This document shows, piece after piece, positions 8,220 through 17,011 of a stretch of DNA of 64,000 nt. The position numbers were made by a program, and so were the translations under genes. Origin of the DNA: Bradyrhizobium sp. Ghvi. Its GTDB lineage: Bacteria; Pseudomonadota; Alphaproteobacteria; Rhizobiales; Xanthobacteraceae. The notes under the pieces are model-generated. The model searched no databases. It was not told where the DNA came from and was given only the letters and a program-made list of their open reading frames with translations. The number at the start of each line of letters is the position of its first letter. The first letter of the stretch is position 1. The DNA lies in assembly GCF_900115265.1 (NCBI RefSeq), contig NZ_FOVU01000005.1, positions 62,001 through 126,000 on the forward strand, in the 5' to 3' direction.

Positions 8220-9653
8220 ATGCCGATTGCATTCCCAATACCTGACGAGGCCGTGCTCGGCCGCCGCGGCGAAATTCTGACCGGCCTTGGCCAAGTCGTT
8301 GCCCCGGAGGCGCTCATCGTCTCCGAAGACGAACGCCGCGCCTTCGAGACCGACGCCCTTACTGCCTATCGGCGCATGCCGCTCGCGGTCGTGCTTCCGT
8401 CGACCACCTCGGAAGTGTCGGCCGTCCTGAAGTTCTGTGCGCAAAATCAGGTGAAGGTTGTTCCGCGCGGCGCCGGAACGTCGCTCGCGGGCGGTGCGAT
8501 TCCGCAGGAGGATGCGATCGTTCTCGGCGTATCGAAGATGAACCGGATCTTGGATGTCAATTTCGAGAACCGGACCGCCCGAGTGCAGGCGGGCGTTACC
8601 AACCTTGCGGTGAGCCAGGCAGTTGCGCACGAAGGCTTTTTCTATGCGCCCGACCCGTCGAGCCAGCTCGCCTGCACCATCGCCGGCAACATCGGCATGA
8701 ATTCGGGCGGGGCGCATTGCCTGAAATACGGCGTGACGACGAACAACATCCTTGGCGTGACGCTTGTCTTGCTCGACGGAACGATAGTTGAGATCGGCGG
8801 AGAGCACCTCGACAGCCCAGGCTACGATCTCCTCGGTCTTATCGTTGGATCGGAAGGCCAGCTCGGCGTCGTTACCGAAGCGGTCGTGCGGATTCGTCGT
8901 GCCGCGGAGGGCGCCAAGCCCGTCCTATTCGGCTTCGATACGAGCGAGGAAGCGGGGGCCTGTGTCGCGGCAATCATGGGTGCGGGCATCATCCCGGTTG
9001 CCATTGAGTTCATGGATAAGCAGACGATCGAGATCGTGGAGGGATTTGCCAAGGCAGGTTATCCGCTCGACGTCGGCGCTCTTCTGATTATCGAGGTGGA
9101 GGGCTCCGACCGTGAGATGGAAGCCATGCTCGCGCGGATCGTCGAAATCGCGCGGAAGCACAATGTCCGTCACATCAAGGAGAGCCACTCCGCAGCCGAA
9201 GCCGCGGCAATTTGGAAAGGACGCAAGTCCGCGTTCGGAGCAACAGGGCGTGTTGCCGACTACATCTGCATGGACGGTACAGTGCCGCTTGGTCAGCTGT
9301 CGAACGTCTTGAAACGGACAGGCGAGATTGTCGCATCCTACGGCCTGCGCGTCGCAAATGTTTTTCATGCGGGCGACGGCAACATGCATCCGCTGATTCT
9401 TTATGATGTTAACGATCCAGCCGAGCAGGCAAAGGCGGAAGCGGCTGGCGAAGACATCCTGAAATACTGCGTGGAAGTTGGCGGCTGCCTGACCGGCGAA
9501 CACGGGGTCGGGATCGAGAAACGCGATTTGATGCGCTTCCAGTTCGAGGAACGCGATCTGCGGCAGCAGATGCGCGTGCGAGCTGTCTTCGATCCTGCAT
9601 GGTTGCTCAATCCCGCAAAAGTGTTCCCGCTCGACAACCGGTTAACGGCGTAG
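8220..9653 (+). CDS. glcD: Glycolate oxidase subunit GlcD, FAD-linked
   Basis: 477 aa catalytic FAD subunit oxidising glycolate to glyoxylate and passing electrons through GlcE/GlcF to the quinone pool at the inner membrane. The FAD_binding_4 domain covers about residues 50-230, with RGAGTSLAGG, DPSSQLACTIAGNIG, NSGGAHCLKYG and GSEGQLGVVTEA. The FAD-oxidase C-terminal domain ends with LTGEHGVGIEKRD. Length is typical. The start follows GGAAGAG. Gene order glcD-glcE-glcF is the standard operon. Its position after a RuBisCO-like/kinase operon that may release glycolate gives a metabolic reason for this location. D-lactate dehydrogenases of the same family are the main alternative, but the three-gene set argues for glycolate. 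Confidence 0.93.
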   Translation: MPIAFPIPDEAVLGRRGEILTGLGQVVAPEALIVSEDERRAFETDALTAYRRMPLAVVLPSTTSEVSAVLKFCAQNQVKVVPRGAGTSLAGGAIPQEDAIVLGVSKMNRILDVNFENRTARVQAGVTNLAVSQAVAHEGFFYAPDPSSQLACTIAGNIGMNSGGAHCLKYGVTTNNILGVTLVLLDGTIVEIGGEHLDSPGYDLLGLIVGSEGQLGVVTEAVVRIRRAAEGAKPVLFGFDTSEEAGACVAAIMGAGIIPVAIEFMDKQTIEIVEGFAKAGYPLDVGALLIIEVEGSDREMEAMLARIVEIARKHNVRHIKESHSAAEAAAIWKGRKSAFGATGRVADYICMDGTVPLGQLSNVLKRTGEIVASYGLRVANVFHAGDGNMHPLILYDVNDPAEQAKAEAAGEDILKYCVEVGGCLTGEHGVGIEKRDLMRFQFEERDLRQQMRVRAVFDPAWLLNPAKVFPLDNRLTA

Positions 9654-9692
9654 CTACGCCGTGCGACACCGGCATCGGAGGGAGTTGTCCAA

Positions 9693-10877
9693 ATGACCCG
9701 CCATAATCCAACGTCTGAGGCTGATGCCTGCGCAATCGTCGCAGAAGCTGCGGCGCAGCGCACTCCACTGGCGATTCAGGGCAGTGGGACGAAGCGCGCG
9801 TTCGGCAGGCCGCCGCGATTCGAGGCGACCCTCTCGTCATCGCAAATGACAAAAGTCACGCTCTATGAGCCAGCAGAATTCGTTATTTCCGCCGAGCCTG
9901 GCGCCCCTCTCAGTGGGATCGTTCGGCTGCTCGCGGAGCATCGGCAAGAGCTCGCCTTCGAACCTCTCGACTACCGCCCACTGCTGTGCAGCGACGGTGA
10001 ACCGACGATCGGAGCGGTCGCCGCCATGAACCTTTCAGGACCGCGCCGAATCGCTGGCGGGTCAGCCCGCGATAGTTCTCTCGGGGTGCGGTTCGTCAAT
10101 GGGCGCGGCGAGGCGATCAAGTCCGGCGGTCGTGTCATGAAGAACGTGACGGGCCTTGACCTCGTCAAGCTCATGGTCGGCGCGCATGGCACCCTCGGCT
10201 TCCTCACCGAAGTCACGTTCAAAGTCGTCCCGAGCCCACAGCGTGTAGCAACATTGTGGCTAGTGGGCCTCTCCGACCAGACCGCCATAGCGGCGCTGTC
10301 GGCGGCACTCGGCTCGCCGTACGATGTCAGCGGTGCAGCGCACCTGCCCGCGAAAATCGGTGACGGCGCGCGCACCTTGATCCGCGTCGAGGGGTTTCCC
10401 GATTCGGTAGAATATCGACTCGGTGAGCTGCGGTCGCTTTTGAAAGCGTTCGGCACGGCCGAGGTACTCGCCGATGACACTGGGAGGGATCTCTGGGGGG
10501 CGATCCGCGATGCTACGGTCCTCGCTGAGCCGCGCGATAAGGCGATCTGGCGCATCTCAACGGCACCGACCAAAGGTGCTGATGTCGCGGCGCGGATTGC
10601 TCGGACTATCGATGCGCGGTGGTTCTTTGACTGGGGTGGCGGGTTGATCTGGTTGGCATGCTCAACGGCCAGTGCCGCCAGTGCGGCAACGATTCGCGCG
10701 GCGACCCGTGAGGCCGGTGGACATGCCACCCTCGTGCGAGCACCCGAAGACGTCCGTGCTGCGGTCGATGTATTTGATCCGCCGATCGAAGCGATTGCGC
10801 GGCTTCAGACCGGGCTGAAAGCCTCTCTCGACCCGGCTGGGATATTCAATCCTGGCCGGATGTTCCCCGAGCTGTAA
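9693..10877 (+). CDS. glcE: Glycolate oxidase subunit GlcE, FAD-binding
   Basis: 394 aa. A shorter relative of GlcD that binds FAD and is required for the glycolate oxidase complex. Visible features: IQGSGTKRAFG near residue 30 in the FAD-binding region, DYRPLLCSDGEPTIGAVAA, GPRRIAGGSARD, the VMKNVTGLDLVKLMVGAHG block and GTLGFLTEVTFKV. It ends with AGIFNPGRMFPEL, typical of GlcE. GGAGGGAG stands before the ATG, and the stop lies two bases before the glcF start, indicating coupled translation. Confidence 0.92.
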   Translation: MTRHNPTSEADACAIVAEAAAQRTPLAIQGSGTKRAFGRPPRFEATLSSSQMTKVTLYEPAEFVISAEPGAPLSGIVRLLAEHRQELAFEPLDYRPLLCSDGEPTIGAVAAMNLSGPRRIAGGSARDSSLGVRFVNGRGEAIKSGGRVMKNVTGLDLVKLMVGAHGTLGFLTEVTFKVVPSPQRVATLWLVGLSDQTAIAALSAALGSPYDVSGAAHLPAKIGDGARTLIRVEGFPDSVEYRLGELRSLLKAFGTAEVLADDTGRDLWGAIRDATVLAEPRDKAIWRISTAPTKGADVAARIARTIDARWFFDWGGGLIWLACSTASAASAATIRAATREAGGHATLVRAPEDVRAAVDVFDPPIEAIARLQTGLKASLDPAGIFNPGRMFPEL

Positions 10878-10879
10878 CG

Positions 10880-12253
10880 ATGCAGACAACGTTTACCGCT
10901 GAACAACTACAGAATCCCGCAACAGAGGCTTCGGAAAAGATCCTTCGAAGCTGCGTTCATTGCGGCTTCTGCACCGCCACCTGTCCGACATATCTGCTGC
11001 TTGGAGACGAGCTCGACAGCCCTCGCGGCCGCATCTACCAGATCAAGGACATGCTGGAGGGCAGCAAACCGGCGACCACGCCAGTCGTCAAGCACATCGA
11101 CCGCTGCCTATCCTGCCTGTCGTGCATGACCACCTGTCCGTCGGGCGTGCACTACATGCACCTAGTGGATCATGCTCGCGCCTATATAGAACAGACGTAT
11201 CGGCGGCCCTTCCACGACCGGCTCGTCCGGGCCATGCTCGCGATGATTCTTCCCTATCCGAGACGGTTCCGAGCGGCGATCACTGCGGCGCAAATTGGCC
11301 GGCCGTTAAAATATGTCTTGGCCGGCTTGCCCCATGTAGGCGATCGGCTTGCGGCAATGCTCGATCTCGCGCCAGCCCATGTGCCGCTTCGATCCGCCAC
11401 GCAAAAGCCGGGTGTTTTTCCGGCAATGGGAGAGAAGCGCGGCCGCGTCGCAATTCTCAGCGGTTGTGCCCAGCCTGTACTACGCCCCGACTTCAATGAG
11501 GCAGCCGTCCGGCTCCTGACCCGCCACGGCGTCGACGTGGTGCAAGCCAGAGGTGAGGGGTGCTGTGGCGCGCTGGTCCATCATCTCGGACACGAACGCG
11601 ATTCCCACGAATTCGCGAGGAGAAACATCGACGCATGGATCGCAGAGATGGATGGCGAGGGTCTCGACGCGATCATCATTACGGCGTCTGGATGCGGAAC
11701 GACGATCAAGGATTATGGCTTCATGCTCCGTGAAGATCCCGCCTATGCCGATAAGGCACGGCGGGTTTCGGCAATCGCGCGAGATATCACCGAATTCCTC
11801 TGGCCGATGAAACTGGACTTCTCACCGAGAGCGCGCGATCTCGTCGTCGCCTACCATTCGGCCTGTTCGATGCAGCATGGTCAAAAGATCACAGAGGAGC
11901 CGAAAGCGTTGCTTAAACAGGCCGGCTTTGCGGTCAAGGATATACCTGAAGGACACATCTGCTGCGGATCGGCGGGGACTTACAACATTCTTCAGCCGGA
12001 AATAGCGAAACAACTGCGTGCGCGAAAGGTGGCAAACATCCGACGCGTGAAAGCAGACCTGATCGCGACGGGAAACATAGGCTGCATCACGCAGATCGGC
12101 GATGGCGCCGACATACCGATCGTCCATACGATCGAGTTGCTCGATTGGGCGACCGGAGGGCCAGCACCGAAGTCATTGCGGTCGGCTGATCTCAAGGGCG
12201 CGCTAGGTAACAACTGCGTGTCTGGTTGCAGCGAGTGCGAGATTGCGCGGTGA
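10880..12253 (+). CDS. glcF: Glycolate oxidase iron-sulfur subunit GlcF
   Basis: 457 aa electron-transfer subunit. Two four-cysteine 4Fe-4S motifs are clear: CVHCGFCTATCP near residue 25 and CLSCLSCMTTCPSG near residue 75, each followed by the family's usual downstream residues. Two CCG-type cysteine-rich domains follow (GEGCCGALVHHLG and GHICCGSAGTYN), as in heterodisulfide-reductase-like subunits. It ends with CVSGCSECEIAR. The complete glcDEF set implies a working membrane-linked glycolate oxidase that makes glyoxylate. Confidence 0.93.
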   Translation: MQTTFTAEQLQNPATEASEKILRSCVHCGFCTATCPTYLLLGDELDSPRGRIYQIKDMLEGSKPATTPVVKHIDRCLSCLSCMTTCPSGVHYMHLVDHARAYIEQTYRRPFHDRLVRAMLAMILPYPRRFRAAITAAQIGRPLKYVLAGLPHVGDRLAAMLDLAPAHVPLRSATQKPGVFPAMGEKRGRVAILSGCAQPVLRPDFNEAAVRLLTRHGVDVVQARGEGCCGALVHHLGHERDSHEFARRNIDAWIAEMDGEGLDAIIITASGCGTTIKDYGFMLREDPAYADKARRVSAIARDITEFLWPMKLDFSPRARDLVVAYHSACSMQHGQKITEEPKALLKQAGFAVKDIPEGHICCGSAGTYNILQPEIAKQLRARKVANIRRVKADLIATGNIGCITQIGDGADIPIVHTIELLDWATGGPAPKSLRSADLKGALGNNCVSGCSECEIAR

Positions 12254-12783
12254 GAACTCGAGCATGGACGACGCAAAGCCCACCTTAGTTTTAGATGTCG
12301 CTGCCGATCATCCAGCGGCATCTGGCATGGCTCTGATTTGAGCGGCGGTTCCGGATTGGGCGGAGTGGGTCGATAGTGCGAGCGCGCCCACGGCAAACAA
12401 AAACGATCTTCTCAGCATGTCACATCTCCAAAGTGTTGTCGGAAGACGCGGCGTTCTTGCAAAGGGTCCTCCAGAGACGGAGGATGATGTCACCCGCTTG
12501 ACGCATGTTAAGGGGGGCGGATGGCTCGCGCCGATCTTCGTTCGAAACTTGCAACGGCGTCGCCGTCATGCATGAATCAGAATCACCTAAATGCCGATCT
12601 AATTCTTTTGCTGTAATCGCCCAGACTTATATTGCTGGTGGCAATCGCGGACCGAAGAGCCGCGCGAATCGGAGAAGCGCCCAGATCGAGTGCGCAACGG
12701 AAGATCGCCGTATGCCTCGTCTCGTTCGCTGTTCGACAGGAGCGCGGGTTTCGCGCGTTCCGCAACAACTAGGATCAGGCGAC
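12254..12783 (+). other. Intergenic region between glcF and the split transketolase
   Basis: About 530 bases, holding one very short candidate ORF on the minus strand (12308-12418, listed separately). The plus-strand frame open from 12505 into the transketolase gene has no transketolase-like residues before 12784 and is treated as upstream region. It probably contains the promoter of the transketolase pair, though no convincing -35/-10 pair was found. Confidence 0.4.
12308..12418 (-). CDS. Very short signal-peptide-like ORF, possible gene remnant
   Basis: 36 codons: basic start (MLRRSF), a hydrophobic stretch of about 12 residues (LFAVGALALSTH), then a polar Ala-containing tail and stop. GGAG lies nine bases before the ATG, a plausible ribosome-binding site. 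This is what remains when a secreted-protein gene loses all but its leader; it could also be a genuine small exported or membrane peptide. No family can be named. Confidence 0.35.
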   Translation of the reverse strand: MLRRSFLFAVGALALSTHSAQSGTAAQIRAMPDAAG

Positions 12784-13623
12784 ATGACGGTTCAAGGCCA
12801 CAACGTCTCACTGCACGAACGAGCTCGCCGCATCAGATGCCATGCGCTCCGAATGGGCGAAGTGCAGGGGCAGGGCTACATCGCCCAAGCCCTGGATATC
12901 GCTGACGTGTTGGCGGTGGCTTACTTCCATGCCATGCGGTATCGGCCGGAAGATCCAGAGTGGGAAGGGCGCGACCGCTTCCTTCTCTCCAATGGTCACT
13001 ATGCAATTGCACTGTACGCCGCGTTGATCGAGGCGGGCATCGTTCCGGAGGCAGAGCTGGAGACCTACGGCTTCGATGATAGCCGTCTGCCGATGTCCGG
13101 TATGGCAAGCTACACGCCGGGGATGGAAATGTCGGGCGGTTCGCTGGGGCTCGGTCTTACCATCGCGGTCGGTCGATGCCTTGGATTGAAGCGAAAAGGG
13201 TACGACAGCTTCGTCTACACCTTGTTCTCTGACGGCGAGCTCGATGAAGGATCGAAGTGGGAGGCGATGATGTCCGCCGCTCACTACAAGTTGGACAATC
13301 TCATTGCCGTGGTCGACGTCAATAACCAGCAGGCGGATGGCCCTTCTGGTCAAATGATGGGCTTCGAGCCCCTGGTCGACAAAGTGCGATCATTCGGCTG
13401 GTTCGTTCAGCGGGTGGATGGTAACGATCTCAATGCCGTCGTTGCGGCATTCGATGCGGCAAAGACGCATGAGGGAGCCGTGCCGCGAATGATTATCGCC
13501 GACACGGTCATGGGAAAAGGCGTGCCGTTTCTTGAGGCGCGTGAGCGGAATCATTTCATGCGCGTCGATGCGAACGAGTGGAAGTTGGCGCTCGCAGCGC
13601 TGCAGGATGGGAGTCAGCCATGA
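12784..13623 (+). CDS. Transketolase, N-terminal (thiamine-diphosphate) subunit of a split enzyme
   Basis: 279 aa. The chosen ATG (MTVQGHNVSLHERA) follows AGGATCAGG and gives a normal N-terminus. Residues present: LSNGHYAIALYA, the TPGMEMSGGSLGLGL glycine-rich segment, and the ThDP-binding FSDGELDEGSKWEA followed by NNQQADG. The pyrimidine-binding half is encoded by the next gene, overlapping by ATGA, so the two form one heteromeric enzyme that moves two-carbon ketol units. Split transketolases occur in accessory sugar pathways; apulose-4-phosphate transketolase (AptA/AptB) of D-apiose breakdown has this form. An ordinary pentose role is equally possible from sequence alone. Confidence 0.9.
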   Translation: MTVQGHNVSLHERARRIRCHALRMGEVQGQGYIAQALDIADVLAVAYFHAMRYRPEDPEWEGRDRFLLSNGHYAIALYAALIEAGIVPEAELETYGFDDSRLPMSGMASYTPGMEMSGGSLGLGLTIAVGRCLGLKRKGYDSFVYTLFSDGELDEGSKWEAMMSAAHYKLDNLIAVVDVNNQQADGPSGQMMGFEPLVDKVRSFGWFVQRVDGNDLNAVVAAFDAAKTHEGAVPRMIIADTVMGKGVPFLEARERNHFMRVDANEWKLALAALQDGSQP

Positions 13624-14627
13624 AGGTGACGTCAAGCACCACTACGTCGAAGCAGCGCCTGACGACATCGGCGATGATCGCTTCGATTGCCGCAGAGGGA
13701 CAACCAACAAGGCCCGCGCCGTTCGGCCATGCCTTGATCGAACTCGCGCGACGGTGTCCTGAAGTCGTTGGGATGACGGCTGACCTCGGCAAATACACCG
13801 ATCTCCACGTGTTTGCGAAGGAGTTTCCGGACCGTTACTATCAGATGGGTATGGCTGAGCAGCTGTTGTTCGGCGGCGCATCCGGTCTTGCCGCAGAGGG
13901 CTTTATGCCGTTTGTGACGACTTACGCTGTGTTCGCTTCTCGGCGCGCCTATGATTTCATTCACCAGACGATTGCCGAAGAAGATCGGAACGTGAAGATC
14001 GCATGCGCACTGCCAGGGCTCACATCCGGATACGGCCCAAGTCATCAGGCGGCGGAAGACCTGGCACTGTTCCGCGCGATGCCGAACATGACGGTTATCG
14101 ATCCATGCGATGCTCTGGAAATTGAGCAGGTAGTGCCTGCCATGGCGGCGCACCCTGGCCCTGTCTATATGCGTCTGCTGCGAGGGCAGGTGCCGCTCGT
14201 GCTTGACGAATACGGCTACAAGTTCGAACTTGGAAGAGCGAAGCACTTGCGAAGCGGGGATGACGTTCTCATCATCTCTTCCGGCCTACTCACGATGCGG
14301 GCGTTAGAAGCAGCAAAAAAACTTGAAGCAGATCGTGTTGGCGCGTCAGTGCTCCACGTGCCGACCATCAAGCCGCTTGATGTCGAGACCATTGTGGCCG
14401 CTTGTAGAAAGCCGGGGCGAGTCGTCGTCGTCGCGGAGAACCATACGATCATTGGTGGGCTAGGCGAAGCAGTCGCCGCTGTTCTGATGAGGGAGCGTGT
14501 GCATCCTGCATTCCACATGATCGGCCTGCCGGACGAATTCCTAGCGGCTGGCGCCTTGCCTACGCTTCACGATCGATACGGAATTTCGACGGATGCGATC
14601 GTTGGCAGCGTCAAGTCCTGGCTGTGA
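13620..14627 (+). CDS. Transketolase, C-terminal subunit of a split enzyme
   Basis: 335 aa. The ATG overlaps the stop of the N-terminal subunit gene (ATGA). The pyrimidine-binding domain covers about residues 30-200, with GMAEQLLFGGASGLAAEG carrying the Glu that activates thiamine diphosphate, and SGYGPSHQAAEDLALFR with the conserved His. The transketolase C-terminal domain is at about residues 215-325. Both halves are intact, so this is a true two-gene enzyme and not a frameshifted transketolase. A separate full-length transketolase lies at 43546-45573. Confidence 0.9.
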   Translation: MKVTSSTTTSKQRLTTSAMIASIAAEGQPTRPAPFGHALIELARRCPEVVGMTADLGKYTDLHVFAKEFPDRYYQMGMAEQLLFGGASGLAAEGFMPFVTTYAVFASRRAYDFIHQTIAEEDRNVKIACALPGLTSGYGPSHQAAEDLALFRAMPNMTVIDPCDALEIEQVVPAMAAHPGPVYMRLLRGQVPLVLDEYGYKFELGRAKHLRSGDDVLIISSGLLTMRALEAAKKLEADRVGASVLHVPTIKPLDVETIVAACRKPGRVVVVAENHTIIGGLGEAVAAVLMRERVHPAFHMIGLPDEFLAAGALPTLHDRYGISTDAIVGSVKSWL

Positions 14628-15346
14628 CGGTTACGTACCACGACGCGCGGACGCGAGTCTGCTTGTCGACCTTGAACGAGTCGCCCTGGGTCTGCCCATA
14701 CGGAGCCTCCAAATGAGCAGACGGGCACCCTTGACAGGTTCGCTCGGTACGGGAAGCGTAGGTCAAACCTGCGCGGCAGGTCGCCCCTTCAGTGGACCCT
14801 GGTGCTCGCGGCCATAGGCCTAAGCTAGGGAGCTTTAGCGTTCCCCCGACTGAAGACTTTCGTGCTCATAGCGGAGGCGCCTGTCGGCGGCCGCTCAGGC
14901 ATTTGGCATTCTGCTTGGCGTGGAAACAGACTCCAGGAAGCCGATCAGATATCCTGCGGTTCGCATGTTTCTGTCGAAGCCACCACGAACCTCTCGCAAT
15001 TTTTCGACAGCCAAGCGTAGCGAGCAAGCGCGGCATTTACCAGGAATCTCGGCACGTCTTATTCGACACTGGCTTTCTTGCAGTTGCCGACGCTATTTGC
15101 CGCGACCGTTTAGCACCCGTTTCTCTGATGCTAGCGCCGGTAAAGACGGTGACGGTCGGCGCGTGGGAGATCGTAGAACGTACCTCCCCTCGATCGAAGT
15201 TTGTTCGCCGCTCGAAACTGGCATTTGGATGAGGACAATTCACTCAATGAAGCGCGCAATTCGTTTGATCTGCTGATCCTATTTCTTATCGTCGGAAGGA
15301 TGAGGGCGGCCGCAATGCACGACGGCGCCGGCACTGGGAGGAATTC
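14628..15346 (+). other. Intergenic region without a recognisable gene
   Basis: About 720 bases between the split transketolase and pepD. Several frames are open for 60-146 codons, but their translations are rich in Arg, Ser and Cys, match no family, overlap each other on both strands, and lack a convincing ribosome-binding site. It could be decayed coding sequence. Promoter elements for pepD probably lie near its end; TTGACA occurs at about 14731 without a good -10 partner. Confidence 0.4.
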
Positions 15347-16885
15347 ATGTCTGCGCACCAGACCGCAACAACAACCGTAAACGATCGACGTCCCGACGCT
15401 CACTCAGTGGGAGCCGATAAGAGTGGAGTCCTTGCGGACCTCAAACCCGACGTCTTCTTTCGCTACTTCGAAGAGATCAGCCGCATTCCCCGCGGGTCCT
15501 ATAACGAGAAGCAGGTGAGCGACTACATCGCAAAGTTCGCGCGGGACCGCGGGCTCGAGTGCTACCAAGACGACATCCACAATATCCTCGTCAAGAAGCC
15601 GGGAACGAGCGGATACGAGAACGCGTCGCCGCTCATCTTCCACGGTCATACCGACATCGTGTGCGAGAGCGATGAAGGTGTGGAGCACGATTTCGAGAAG
15701 CAGGGCATCAAGCTGCGGATCGACGGCGACTTCATCCATGGCACCGGTACGACGCTCGGCGCCGATAACACGGTGGGTGTGGCGTTGGCGCTATCCGTGC
15801 TCGACGCCAAGGACATTCCCCATCCGCCACTCGAGGTCGTACTGACAGTCCAGGAAGAGGTCGGAAAGGGAGGCGCTCAACACTTCGATGCGTCCCGTCT
15901 GACGGGCCGGCGGTTGATCGATTTCAATTGGCACGATCCCAAGAGTCTCTTCGCCGGCTGCGCGGGCGATATCTCGGCGCGCTTCCGGATCCCGGCCGAA
16001 TGGCAGAAGGCGCCGGCTGGTTTGACGGCGGTGCGATTGTTCGTGAAGGGACTGAGCAGCGGCCACTCGGAGTTCGACATTCATCTGGAGCGTGCAAACG
16101 CGATCGTCCTTCTGGCTCGGGTCGTCGGTGCGCTTCTTGACGACCTGCCGGTCCGCCTCGCATCGGTCAAGGGAGGCGTCAACCGGTACGTCATTCCGGG
16201 AGACGCTGAAGCAGTCATGTTGCTTCATCAAGCGGACATGAAACGTGCAAGCGAGATCGTTCGGAATGTCGCCGCAGATATCAAGAAGGAGTTCTCAGTC
16301 AGCGACCCGAAGCTGGAGGTCGGTTTGGAGCCGTGCGCCGGCCATGTCGATCGTGTACTTTCGGACGTAACCGCCAATTCGGTCGTCCAGGCGGTCACGC
16401 TCACGCCGAACGGGGTCCAGAGCATGAGCCTCACCATCGCCAATCTGGTCGAAAGTTCGAATACCATTGCGTTGTTGTCGACAAGCGACGAGGAAATCGA
16501 GATTCTCTCGACTATTCCGAGCGCGATCAGCTCGCGGCGATACGCCATCCTCAAACGAATCGAGCGGCTGGCCGAGCTAATGGGGCGCGGTACAAAGGTT
16601 ACCACTTTTGCCGATTGCCCAGAGTGGCCCTACAACAAGGACTCGAAGCTTTTGGCGGTCGCCACCCGCGCGTTCGAAGATACGTTCAAGGCCAAACCTC
16701 ACGTTGAAGTATCTCACTCGAGCCTCGAGTTGGGTCTTTTCAACAAGAAGATCCCGGGAATCGACATGATCTCGATCGGACCGGAAGCGTTCGATGTGCA
16801 CACGACCCGAGAACGTCTCAATCATACCACCGTCGAGCCTATCTGGCGGCTTCTCAAGGAAATTCTCCGCAATCTCAGAGATTAG
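15347..16885 (+). CDS. pepD: Beta-Ala-His (Xaa-His) dipeptidase, peptidase family M20
   Basis: 512 aa cytosolic zinc aminopeptidase-like dipeptidase of the PepD/aminoacyl-histidine type. FFRYFEEISRIPRGSYNE near residue 35 and the metal-site segments FHGHTDIVCE, GTTLGADNTVGVA and TVQEEVGKGGA are all present, followed by the family's inserted dimerisation domain and the C-terminal SHSSLELGLF and DMISIGPEAFDVHTTRE. GGGAGG precedes the ATG. It probably releases amino acids from His-containing dipeptides. It has no evident link to the surrounding sugar genes and is the functional outlier of this part of the window. Confidence 0.92.
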   Translation: MSAHQTATTTVNDRRPDAHSVGADKSGVLADLKPDVFFRYFEEISRIPRGSYNEKQVSDYIAKFARDRGLECYQDDIHNILVKKPGTSGYENASPLIFHGHTDIVCESDEGVEHDFEKQGIKLRIDGDFIHGTGTTLGADNTVGVALALSVLDAKDIPHPPLEVVLTVQEEVGKGGAQHFDASRLTGRRLIDFNWHDPKSLFAGCAGDISARFRIPAEWQKAPAGLTAVRLFVKGLSSGHSEFDIHLERANAIVLLARVVGALLDDLPVRLASVKGGVNRYVIPGDAEAVMLLHQADMKRASEIVRNVAADIKKEFSVSDPKLEVGLEPCAGHVDRVLSDVTANSVVQAVTLTPNGVQSMSLTIANLVESSNTIALLSTSDEEIEILSTIPSAISSRRYAILKRIERLAELMGRGTKVTTFADCPEWPYNKDSKLLAVATRAFEDTFKAKPHVEVSHSSLELGLFNKKIPGIDMISIGPEAFDVHTTRERLNHTTVEPIWRLLKEILRNLRD

Positions 16886-16898
16886 CGCGACGTCGCGC
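16885..16898 (+). terminator. Perfect GC palindrome at the end of pepD
   Basis: GCGCGACGTCGCGC begins at the last base of the pepD stop codon and is perfectly self-complementary. It can fold as a short hairpin and may help end transcription, but there is no T-run after it. Confidence 0.35.
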
Positions 16899-17011
16899 GT
16901 CTCAGCGGACTGATCGTTGGCAGAGCTCCATAATGACTGGAGCCCTGGACGAGGTTGCTCGCGCACGCGGGCAGCAGATGTTGCACCAAAAACAAGCATT
17001 GGAGGGGAAAC

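Noticed and set aside
12784-14627. Split transketolase as a frameshifted single gene
   Set aside because: The ATGA overlap, separate start codons and complete domain boundaries are typical of genuine two-subunit transketolases.
14792-15276. Open frames of 118-146 codons between the split transketolase and pepD
   Set aside because: Arg/Ser/Cys-rich translations in overlapping frames, no family likeness and no ribosome-binding site.
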